A DNA stretch of 64,000 nt, taken from NCBI GenBank assembly GCA_003024785.1, contig PUQB01000404.1, positions 124,001 to 188,000 of the forward strand. The letters run 5' to 3'. Positions 11,434-21,877 of the stretch are shown in pieces (the stretch's first letter is position 1; each line of letters begins with the position of its first letter). A program made the translations under genes and the position numbers. The notes under the pieces are model-generated. The model saw only the letters and a program-made list of their open reading frames with translations, was not told where the DNA came from and ran no database searches. The stretch is from Selaginella tamariscina (taxonomy: Eukaryota > Streptophyta > Lycopodiopsida > Selaginellales > Selaginellaceae).

Positions 11434-14163
11434 TCCTTTATTCTTAATAGTGCACGGTAGACGCTGTAAGTCCCTGCAACCTCCATGTTGATTATCGCAG
11501 CCGCCTGAATCACCGCTGAAACAGAAGGAGAACTTGCGAAGACGACCATGAAACCACTCGCTGCCAAGTGCATTCCACTGAACTACAAGGCCTCCTCAAA
11601 CTTCACTGGATCTAACTGCACAATGTCCTTGTTGATGCTAGCACCTCCATATGCAAGCTCATTGGGCAAGTCGAGGATGATGAGGTTGAAGCCGTATTCA
11701 CCTACCACTTCCTGGAACACCGTTTGTGACTCAGCCGTATGTAGTTTGTCAACCTATTGTCGGAGCTTGGTGTACACCTTTATCTGGGAGCACCCAGCTC
11801 AAAGAAAGACCTACTCATCTCCTCCATATCGCACACAGCCAGGTTGTAGGATCCACAGGATGTAGCCAGTGTCGGGATGAAGGTTCTCAGGTCATCCTTG
11901 ATGTCCAATCCAGCTACAAGTGGTTGCACCTCATTGAGTGTAAAGTTGATTGCCGACGGAGGTGCTGTAGAAGAGCTTGGTCCCGCTCCCGATCCCTTTG
12001 CAGGTGTAGATGTCTTCCGCACCGTCTTCTTCATCTTGCTCTTCTTGATAGCCTCTACTTCATCCGGCTCTCAAACAATCGCTGGAAGATCATTGGCATG
12101 CACGTCGAACAGTGAGCTCTCCCAAGCTGGTGGCTACTGTGATGGACAGTCGAGCCAAAATGGAACATGCTCTCGTTCGAATGGTGTTAGAGCTCCTCTG
12201 CTCTTCGACCACACGTAAGGCTCGCTTGTATGACCTGTCCACAGCTTCATCGTCTGAGACGGTGCCATTTTCTTCGCTATTATGAACCTGTAACACAAAG
12301 TTAGTCAGGAGCAATGTTGGAATGAAAGCTTACCTCCATATTATCCGACGCGTAGACTCCTCACGCTCCAGAAACTCATTCGGCTCCATCGAATAAGTGA
12401 ACCATATGCAGTCATGGAAGGGCTGAAAGACCAAGCACTTGCTCTGAGTTCGCATCTCGTCAAACCAGCTCATGAAGTCGACATCCGTCCCAACTTCTTC
12501 ACCATCCTCTCGCAGTCCCTTAAGGATCTGAATGGCTTCCTCGCGCACAACCTTCCAATATAAGTCCAAGGTGAACCACTTGATCCACTCTTTGTCCTGC
12601 ATGCCTGGTAGCCCAAGTGTCTATTGTTCTGCCTTGGATTCGAGACGAGTGAGCTTGTTCAAGTATCGGAGTCGCAGCATGTTTGAAATCTTTGCCTTTG
12701 ACATCGCGTACAACTTCTCAATGCCCATTCAGCGACACTGCTTATGAGAGATGTTCGTCACCTTTTGGAACCACTCCTCCCCCAACTCTGGGTCTATGAT
12801 AGAGAGGAACTTGTGCATACGCTTGTCATGCTTCTTGTACACTAACTGCTTCAGGTTCAATTCAAGTTGTGGATTGCCTTTAATTGCTAAATATTATAAG
12901 GTTTAATCTATCTTTTTAAATGTTGGGTAAACTATCTCAAAAAAGTTTATGAAACCTATCAATCAAACCGAAGGTTACCTTGAAAAGAATCTTTGCACAG
13001 ATCAGGTTTGGAAGAGGATGCCAAGCCGTCTTTCCTGTTGCACTCTCATTCCACTTCCGCACTTCAAGACGATCAACCTCTATGAGTGACTCGAGGATTT
13101 TCTGAGTTCCTTCAGTACTAGTGCAGACCGCCTTTACAACGAGGAGAATATGTAGTAGCGTTGTTTCCACATATGTTGCTGAAGATCTGTTCATTGAAAC
13201 TGTAAGTCTAGACCTTTAATGAAAAGAAAGAAATACTCACATGTTTATCGATTGGAACATCGAAACCAGTTGAAGATTGTCGAGGTTCTATGTGGAAATG
13301 AAACTCGATCAAATGCAAATAGCCCATTGCTGGTTGTCCTCTGCATCCTCCCGGTAGAGCTTCTGCAAAGCCTGTAGCCTATGATTCCCGTCCCAACAGC
13401 TGAACTTCCGGTTTGAGAGCCTCGAAGCTCACTGTTTGTACTCCAGCTGAGTAAGAGCTTGCTCGAAAGACCGGTGCTGCTCGTACTGAACCGTGTCTTT
13501 TGACAGCTCCGATAGCTCCTTAGTAGTGAGTGGATCTCCGATGAACAGAATGAACAAGGCCGTGTTGCGTAGATAACTAGCCTTCTTCAACGATGACACC
13601 AGCTTGTCCAAGTCCCCTAGGTTCACTCGTCGAACCACCTCGTTCGAATGCATTCTACAGATTGGCACATCAGGAGGATCACCAAGTCTCTTGATAGTAA
13701 TTTTGTCAAGCAGGTTCGCCGAGCTCTCCAAATGCAGGCTGGCCGGTATGCTGTATAACTCCTTCAACTCCTTATCGCTCTTCGCCTTCTTGCCTTTTGG
13801 ATCAGCTTTCCCACGGCCTCTCTTTTTGCTGACTGCCTCCTCCAAGTCGTCCTCACTAGCTTCAATTGCCTCTGTCATCTACACTTGCTCGTTCAAGACT
13901 GTAACCTTATCGGATGAAGGTGGCAACTGCGACGAGCTCTCCGGGAAATCTGTGATGGTTGATGGAGGTTGCTCCTGCTCAACTGGTACTACTTGAGACT
14001 GAGTCACTGGAGGATCCTCCTTTGCTACATTAGATGGTTCTCCTCTCTTTCCTCGCTTGTGCTTCGATATCCTCTTCTCTTCCCGTGGCTCTTCATCAGG
14101 CGCAATCTCTAGTAGACGTTTTAAAGCTCTCACCATTTTGTAGACTCTGGAAAGCAAACACAC
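11434..14163 (-). pseudogene. Multi-exon gene with ParB/Srx-like and methyltransferase-like regions, nonsense-riddled
   Basis: On the minus strand one frame can be followed through predicted exons. 14163-13230: a Lys/Glu/Pro-rich N-terminus with KKRGRGKADPKGKKAK, then a ParB/sulfiredoxin-like region (ICRMHSNEVVRR, LGDLDKLVSSLKK, and after one stop FSCWDGNHRLQALQKLY). An intron follows (donor GTGAGT near 13240, acceptor near 13200). Next come 13200-12937 and 12870-12333, then an intron (GTAAGC to TTACAG, about 12290-12332), then 12289-11434, which ends with YGFNLIILDLPNE and GFMVVFASSP. That order (acidic strand end, then a helix and a GF-hydrophobic strand) resembles a Rossmann methyltransferase around motif IV. 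About ten in-frame stops interrupt it, nearly all TAG or TGA. Domain names rest on my reading of motifs and need a profile search. Confidence 0.55.
13879..13881 (-). other. In-frame TAG between two otherwise continuous open stretches
   Basis: The 94-codon stretch upstream (14163-13882) and the 149-codon stretch downstream (13878-13429) are in the same frame and separated only by this TAG. A CAG-to-TAG change would explain it. Confidence 0.8.
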
Positions 14164-14206
14164 AAGTTAATTGATTCATAGACAAAAGGAAAAATAAAAA
14201 TCAAAG

Positions 14207-15000
14207 ATGACTAACCTTGTGGCTACCGACTCAAGCTAGATGGTGCCAACCCTCTCAGTCGGTCGACTGAGACAGGTTGGTGCCGACCCTCTCAGTCAGT
14301 ACAGCAAAGTAGATGAGCAAAACCTGCCGACTAAGACAGGTTGGTGCCGACCCTCTCAGACGGCACTGAAGAGATAATGTAAGAAGTATGCCAACTGAGC
14401 TAGGATGGTGCCATCCCTCTCAGACGGCACAAATGGGAAGACCCTTTAACTCTGGAAAAAAAAAAAAAACATTGTGATATGGATACTTGAGTTGCAAATC
14501 AAAAAATAAGGAAATTGAACAAACCTTGTGGCTGCCGACTGAGAAGGAAGGTGCCGTCTCTCTCAGTCAGCACAAATGGGAAGACCCTTTAACTCTGGAA
14601 AGAAAGAAACACATTGTGATATGAATATTTGAGCAAATCATAAAATAAAGAAATTGAATAGACCTTGTGGCTGCCGATTGAACCAGGATGGTGCCATCTC
14701 TCTCACACGGCACAAATTGGAAGACCCTTTAACTCTGAAAAATAAAAAACACATTGTGGTATGGATATTTGAGTTACAAATCATAAAATAAAGAAATCGA
14801 ATAGACCTTGTGTCTGCCGACTGAGCCAGGATGGTGCCGTCTCTCTCACACGGCACAAATGGGAAGACCCTTCAACTCTGGCATAAAAAAAACACATTGT
14901 GATATGGATATTTGAGCCACAAATTAAAGAAAAAGAAATTACACAAACCTTGTGGCCGTTGACTGAGTAGAATAGTGCCGACAATCTAAATCGGCACAGA
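14207..15000 (-). repeat. Tandem array of a ~143-bp exon-plus-intron unit
   Basis: About six units begin near 14217, 14325, 14528, 14668, 14812 and 14955 (plus-strand 'aaccttgtggctgccgactg' or variants). On the minus strand each reads as a pyrimidine tract ending in CCAG or similar, a ~71-base segment starting AGTTAAAGGGTCTTCCCATT and ending ACAAG, then GTTTGTG/GTCTATT/GTTAGTC. This looks like one small exon with its flanking intron, duplicated in tandem between the gene's 5' end and its large exon. The conserved peptide includes LCRVRETAPSWLSRQ. The last units are more diverged. Confidence 0.75.
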
Positions 15001-15090
15001 AATCTCAATTGATTTACTTGGGCGCTGCACGAATCGACTCGAAATGGATGGCGCTGCTCTCTCATGCCCCTTGGAGGAGATTTCAGATAT
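14955..15090 (-). other. Likely first exon of the ParB-like gene
   Basis: On the minus strand an ATG at 15065 opens a short frame (REQRHPFRVDSCSAQ) that reaches the ACAAG|GTTTGTG donor shared by the tandem exon units. The downstream gene is on the same strand, so this is the best candidate for its 5' exon; no independent evidence. Confidence 0.35.
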
Positions 15091-15185
15091 CAGATCTACG
15101 ATAGAAAAAACCCTAGCCGCAATGAAAACAGTAAACCCTATTTACCAAAAAACCCTAACCGCAATGAAAAAATGAACCCTACGGA
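15090..15185 (-). promoter_or_regulatory. Cluster of telo-box-like motifs
   Basis: Four copies of ACCCTA-type words occur in 80 bases (AAAACCCTAGCC, TAAACCCTATTT, AAAACCCTAACC, GAACCCTACGG). The telo-box (AAACCCTA) is a known plant promoter element, mostly in housekeeping and ribosomal protein genes. The cluster lies just upstream of the 5' end of the minus-strand gene. It could also be a scrap of telomere-like repeat. Confidence 0.5.
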
Positions 15186-15391
15186 ATAAATGTGACATTA
15201 ATATTTAGGGTTAATATTAAAATATGTGAATAATTGGTAAAGGTGAAGATATTTCAAATCATAAAAGGTAATAATTAAATTAAATTGGTGATACTAGAGG
15301 ACAGCATTAAGAACAATATGAGCTGGGCAACGTAGAATTAATTATATACAAAAGTGTATTCACGTTTATTATCAACGATTATAATTTTTTT

Positions 15392-18300
15392 TTGCGAACG
15401 AGAATGTGTTTTAATCTTTTGCTTTCCTTTCCTAAGCCACCGAGCTTTCTCCTTGCATTGTCATGGCTAGAGTTACTTTATGAAGGCATTGACAAAGATT
15501 TCCCAATCAATGAAGATGGAAATGCTTTTGTGTTTGAACATGATCTTCACTTTGCTTTCAACATTCCTTGTTGGTTCAGTATACATGTGGTTTAATTGAT
15601 GTCAGTTTCTGCGAGTTCTGGAGAAGATGTGGAGTTGTTACCAGAAGGCAATGCATCAAACCAGTTTATCTTTTACACATTGTGCCCAGCAAAGGGCCCG
15701 TTGTTTAGGTTGCGAACAAAGGAGCGTGAAGAATCCATGCTGGTGTGTCTTCTAAGAGCAGACAAATGTATGATAGGGAAGGATCTCATTGGTTCGTCTG
15801 AAGTTAAACGAGTCTTTGAACTACCGGAGATATACAATGGAAATGTCATTTACGAACTTCCTCCAAAGAAAGAAAGCACAAAGAAGTACTTGGGGATGAA
15901 TCGCAAGGATGGTTGCTACCATTGGACACACCCGAGCACAACACACTGGCATGTTTCGGTGCGAGTCAGTCGAAGTTCATGTGTCAGACATCTCAAATGC
16001 ATCAATCCTACCTGCCCCTACTTGGCTTTTGAGAAGAAAGCAAATGAATGTCACTTCAAGGGTGCTGTGGAGAAGGCAAAGACAACTGAGTCAGGCAAAG
16101 TAAAAGGCATGAAATGTAAGCATTGTGGAGAGGAGCCATTGCTAGTGCACACTTGTCTGGCTTATGTGTACTACATTCTGCTAGACGACATTTCTTTACA
16201 AGGTTGTTCATTCACAGAGGTGTTCATTAGCATCCAGTCAGCCCCTCAGTGTCAGCTTCAAACGTTCAGCGTGCCAGATCTAGTGTCAGCAACGTGGTAA
16301 AGAGCAGTCTGCGAACCAATCAACAAGTGATTAAGTTTCAAGCTGCACGTGAGCTCATCTTTGAAGAACTTTTCAAGGAAGGAGGAGAAGTCTCGTACAC
16401 TAGTTTACTCTCAAAACTTAAACCTCTTACAAACCATCGAAGGTATTTTTCTTTAGATCTCTACACACTGACGTGACCTTTTCTTTAGGACTCGGGACTG
16501 GATTACACAATCAAGACAGAAGAAGACACACTTTAGAGAGGGTTACGAGGGTCTTCTGGAGCTGAAGACAAAGTTGCCAATACCTTTCATTCACGTCATA
16601 CATGTTCCAGGGATGGAACTGCATGGTGTGAGGAGCAGCCTCTGATCTTCAAAATGACATTTGAGGGACCGGGTTCATGAGTTGACTACATCAGAAGGTG
16701 TCAAAGTGGAGGAGACCTTTATGATCAATGGGTTGTTCTGGACCACACGCACCGTATACCAGACTAGGGCGACAATTGGAATACACCTTTATGACCCATT
16801 ATAAGTTGTAGAACTCTTCATAACACTTTGTAATCTTTGTTATCTAATGCTCTCTTACAGTGTCAGATCCATGGTGACTATAGCTTACGCAGATATGTGC
16901 CGCGAAGATAATGTTGTAGTGCTGAAGTTCTTGAACACAATGCTAGAAGTTTGTAAGAAACAGGGTTTAGAGAATGTCAACTTTGCTGGTTTCATATCGG
17001 ATGAGGCTGGAGCAATATGGATAGCCTTGCGCCAAGTATTCAACAACGGAGAAAAGATGAAAGGGAGGAAAAGAAGCTGTCTGTTTCACTTTATGCAATC
17101 CGTGCGTTAGGTGACAAAGAAATGAATCGCAGAAGAACATCACGAAGAACACATGAAGCTTGCCCGTGCCTGGCCTAAGCACTGAATGAACAATCTAAGA
17201 AAGAACAACTAGCAATTCTCAAGTCTTTTTGGGAAGGACAAGCATCAAACATTCGTGCTTTGAAGACATGGTTGTTTTGGTGGATCATGCATGAGGACCA
17301 CATCTCCATGGCGGAACTGGGAGACATAACAGAAGAAGGACTCACAAGCGTTCCAACTACAAACAATGCTGAAGTGATTCACGCGAGAGCAAGAAGAGCA
17401 AGATTGGCCAAAAGAGTACCACTGCTGAAGGCAACAATGTTAGACCTCACCGATGCAGTTATGCCGAGTGCGAAGGTGAAAGCGGCAATAGAAGGGAGGT
17501 ATACAGGGTCAGGTCCTTCGAAGGAAACTCTGTTGAAACGAGTGCAACGCAAACTCTCTGAGGGAAAAAGTGTATCTCCATCAACAATTATCAATTTGGT
17601 GGAAGATGAGGAACACTTGACCAGCCCGAAGTTCACAAGTACCACTAACGTTCGAGTGCAAATGTTAGGAGAACAGTCACAAGAACAGAACAGTCTGATG
17701 CTCGACGTTCACACAGACATGATGTAGAGTACACAGAGCGGGTGGTCCAAAACAACAGGAGAAAGAGGTTAAAGTTCGAAGAGGTTTTGGAGAGAGAGAT
17801 TGCACAAACAGAGTGGGCCATCAGACGAATTGGAGCATCCAGTAAGGTTAAGTGTTTGGGGATGAATCAGGAAGGAACTGCTCTGTGTGGAAAACCAATC
17901 GGTTATCCAAGCAGAGTGCCAGCACCAGGATTCTATGGAAAATGAATGTACAGTGATGCCTTGGGGAATGAGGAGTATGTACAACAGATGATGTGGTTCT
18001 GCCCAAAAGATTCAGGGTGTTTCACACGGCTAAACGGCAAAATTCTTCAGTCAAGAATTCTAACACCACCAACGGTTTGGCCTGTGCTCAAGGAAATGAA
18101 GCTGACAAGTGAGGAGGTCAGAGAACTACAGGATGCAGGCTTTGTTCTGATGGTTTATAGGGGACGGTAGGAAGAGTAGATGAGGGTCAGAAGGACAAAA
18201 CACCATCGCCACCACGTGGAGCTGGATCTACAACAATTCCACCTTTCGAAGGACGCATGGTCCGGACTCCAACAAAAATGTCTAAGGAACAAGAGAAGAA

Positions 18301-18547
18301 TTTCCACAAGGCCAAGACATTTTTAGGTCGAGTGCGAAATGTTGAAGTGATAGTTAGAGGACGGAAGGAGGCTTCCGTTGTGTCGGCAGGAAATGACTCT
18401 GCAAAGGTGACTATTAGTACTTATCCTACATGCAGTTGTTCTACCTTTCAAAAGAGCAAAAATTGGAGCCCATGTGTACACATGTACTTCGTCTACAGCC
18501 GTGTGCTTGGCTTGAACCCGGACGTCACTTATTTTCTACAAAAGTGA
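15392..18547 (+). pseudogene. MULE-type transposase gene with SWIM finger, frameshifted
   Basis: Plus-strand pieces in several frames form one decayed Mutator-like transposase. 15596-16300: an N-terminal region with paired CxxC sequences (INPTCPYLAF, MKCKHCGEEP), a likely zinc-binding DNA-contact domain. 16320-16445: FQAARELIFEELFKEGG. 16847-17110: the transposase core region, with GFISDEAGAIWIALRQVF followed by SCLFHFMQSV, where MULEs have the second Asp and the C/H motif. 17260-17727: a helical linker. 17742-18170: a second CxxC-like region. 18257-18547: a SWIM finger (TCSCSTFQKSKNWSPCVHMY, pattern CxC...CxH). Frame changes and stops occur between most blocks; some gaps may be introns (for example 16443-16490). 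No terminal inverted repeats identified. Confidence 0.65.
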
Positions 18548-18599
18548 TCACTCAGTAAGATGGAGGTCCACCGTTTACTAGTGAATTGCAGCAGAGTTC

Positions 18600-21500
18600 T
18601 TGACCCACCGGTGCTACAGAGATAAATGGTTTACATAAAAATGCTTTGTTTGAATAGTAATTTATTGAACTTTTTTATAAAGTATTAAAAAAAATTCTAA
18701 AAATTTAAATGATTTATTTGTTGATCGGCAAATATTAAGCCAGTCGGCATATTAAAAAAACTTATATCAAAAAATATTCTTAAGAATATTCTAGAATATG
18801 CTAGAATACCTAGAATATCCGTGAATATACTAGAATAATACGAAGCCTCCTGAGCCGGAGCCTCCTTTTCGCCGAGACCCATATAACTGCAGTTTGATGA
18901 ACATATTGATCAATATTAAACAATAAATAGAACGCAGTTTGATGAACATAAAACAATCAATATAAATTTCTGTAGAAGTTGCGCGACCCAATCTACCTGT
19001 AGAATTCACCTACTTGCTGAAGTATATATGCATGGTTGATTGTTTATGTCTTGACCATTCCATAATCCATACACATGATGCTATATGTGTATACTAGCCT
19101 TATGATTTATAGGTGGCTATAGTTACTTAATCTATATACATTAGATTTAACATTAAACATTAGCATATTTTTAAAATATATTTTAATAATATATTCCTAT
19201 AGTATATTCGTGTCATGTGAAATCTATGCTTATACATAAATTAAAAAAACTTAATGCATTTCAGATAAATACAAATCTTCTTATAGTTTTTTCTTAGATT
19301 TAATTTGTTAATTAATTATGGTTTAATTAATTATAGCTAATACAAAAAGAGAGTTGTATAGCCCTGCGATTTTTCCGATGAATGAAACAGATACATTTGT
19401 ATAAATGCTAAGAATCCCATATTTTATAACACCTTAGCTCTCTAGAGTTGTTGTTAGTGTAAAATAATTAAATTAATTTAATATAATATATTGTATTACA
19501 TATCAGTAGTGTTACTTTTACAAATTTCCATATTATTATTATAATTCAAGCCATAGTTTCACCTCTAAAACAGAAAACCTGAAAATATATTTTTAAAAAT
19601 TATTATTAAAAAAATATAATCTAAGATTTATTTAAAATATATACCCTTTAGTAATAAGTGGTCTCCTAAAGTGATTTGCTAATTTCCTTTTAAAATAAAA
19701 AATAATACTTTAATATTTATTTTAGAATTGATAAAATGAGAAAAAAGATTTTAATAACATAAATAGATTAATAGTGTAAATAAATGCTCAATGTTGTGTG
19801 ATGATTTTCCTTTGCATAAGCCAAAACCTTATCTATCAATCTTCTTAATCATATTCGAACTACGTACAATATCTTTATTTTATGATCATCTTCTTTTTTT
19901 ATTTTCTTTAATTAATTATTTTTTTTCCCCCATTAATAAGAACTTACTATTTCATTCTTTGACTAAAAAGTAAACTCGTAATATTTTACAATTTCATCAC
20001 AAACCGAGTTGAATTAAATGCACAAAATTTTAAATGATTTTTACTTGATTTTTAGTATATAATGATGCAATAAATATAACTAGTTATATTAATTATTTAT
20101 TATAAGTACTTTAATTAATTATGTAACTTTTATATCAATATAACATGGAATTTAAGGATTTGTTTTTTGAAACAAAGTTTTGAATGATTTTTACTATATG
20201 ATGATGTAATACAAATGTACAAAGAATAACTTATTTATTATAAATAGTTTAGCTAATCATATAACTTTTTTTACCATGTCATTGGTTGTTTCGTAATTAT
20301 ATATAAAAAAATTATTTATAACACATTGTTTCTCGTTACATTGCATATTTAATAATAAAATTATATGATTTAAATAGTTTTTCTCATTGAAAAACTCTTC
20401 CACACTTGGTGCTTTTTGTTCTATAATAATTCCTTGTAAAGAATATATTGAAAAAACAATTCCTTAGAATAGTTCATTTCTATAATATAAAAAATAAAAG
20501 AAACACAACAGTAATTATGTATAATAATATAATAATATTTATTCAATTTAATTTAATATATTTATATATACTTTAACCTTTTTACTCAATTTAGTTAGTA
20601 TTCATTCAATTTAGTTTATTTATATATTTATCCAACCCACGGGTATGGTGCATATTAATCAACACATATAGTGTTCAAAGAAGTCTCACTTACTATAATA
20701 ATAACCTAGCTGCAAACAACTTATAAATGTAGTGCTTATATACGAAGTATATTTTATATAATTCTTAAAATAACTTAAACTATATACACTTTGACCTTAT
20801 ATAACACTAGTGTGAATGTCGTTATTTTTACGTGTCTATATTGATTTGTGTGTAAATGTATGTGTGTGTGACGGGTGTGTGTCTGTATATATATACTTGT
20901 ATGTATGTGTCTATGAATATTTTACTGTGTGCTACATCAATATAATTTTATTTTAGTTAAATAGTTCACAGTAAAGAGAAAAGATTACTCTAGCCAAGTT
21001 CATTGAGATTCTTAATTTAATTTACAAGTGACTGAATAAAACTATCTTTATAGAATAAATAATAATTTTGATTTTTTTATATAGTTTTTTGGACTTTCAA
21101 TTTGATATATAATAAGCCAGTGATTTTTTTCCGTTCCCATCTATTAGGCGTCCTTGTGTTAAACAAGTTACATAGACAACCGTACACATACATATCGTAC
21201 ACGCACGTCACATATATAACAATCCAAGAGACATTATATCACACAGAGGAGCATATGCGTAAGGGTGTAAAAAGGGCGAATTAAGGGTCCTTGAATGAAT
21301 TAAGCAGGATCTGTATTGCTTTGGAAGGAGTCTGTTAAAGAATGCGTTAATGATCACAGTAGAATTTTAAACATATGCGTGGTGTAAGTTGAAATATAAT
21401 ACATAAATAATATAATAAATTACATCGTATGTGTATGTATTATGAATACGCGCACACACACACACACACACACACGTGGAATACCATTTTGTGAAGTCTC

Positions 21501-21790
21501 CACATCATCACACCAAGCCTCCCCAAGCTCCATATGTACTTGCTGGGCATCCTGTATATACATTATACATAGAAGAGCTTATATATTTCAGACTTAAATA
21601 TAGGCTACACAGGGTGTACTTTATCTGAGTCGAGGGATGATTACATAATCCGTGAAAGAAGTTTATTAATTAATTAATGTTAATTAATTTCATTATAATT
21701 AATATTAATTTATTTCATATAATTATTTGATACACAAGCTACAAACAATATATAAGTTATTATATTAACTATTTAATCAAATAGTATATA
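18600..21790. other. AT-rich gene-free stretch
   Basis: No gene seen. 18690-18880 contains 'agaatattctagaatatgctagaata' type repeats next to a short GC-richer scrap. (CA)n at 21451-21475. The bases before 21870 are the probable promoter region of the O-acetylserine (thiol) lyase locus. Confidence 0.6.
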
Positions 21791-21877
21791 TATGTGTATA
21801 CAAACTCTCATTACTTTGTTGGAATATGCCACGTAGGATTAGTCCCTGCATTTTATGATACATTGCGCAATTTTATA

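Noticed and set aside
11548-12218. Plus-strand frames over the ParB-like locus
   Set aside because: Antisense shadows; the minus strand gives a spliced frame with consistent phases and domain-like motifs.
11434-14163. Stop codons corrected by RNA editing or read as sense
   Set aside because: U-to-C editing of stops is known in organelles of some ferns and hornworts, not for nuclear genes, and this region has nuclear introns and LTR elements.
14638-15065. Protein made of the 14.2-15.0 kb repeat read straight through
   Set aside because: The segments between conserved parts are AT-rich and bounded by splice-like signals, so they look like introns.
19791-19973. 60-codon plus-strand frame
   Set aside because: Low-complexity AT-rich sequence, no splice or homology support.
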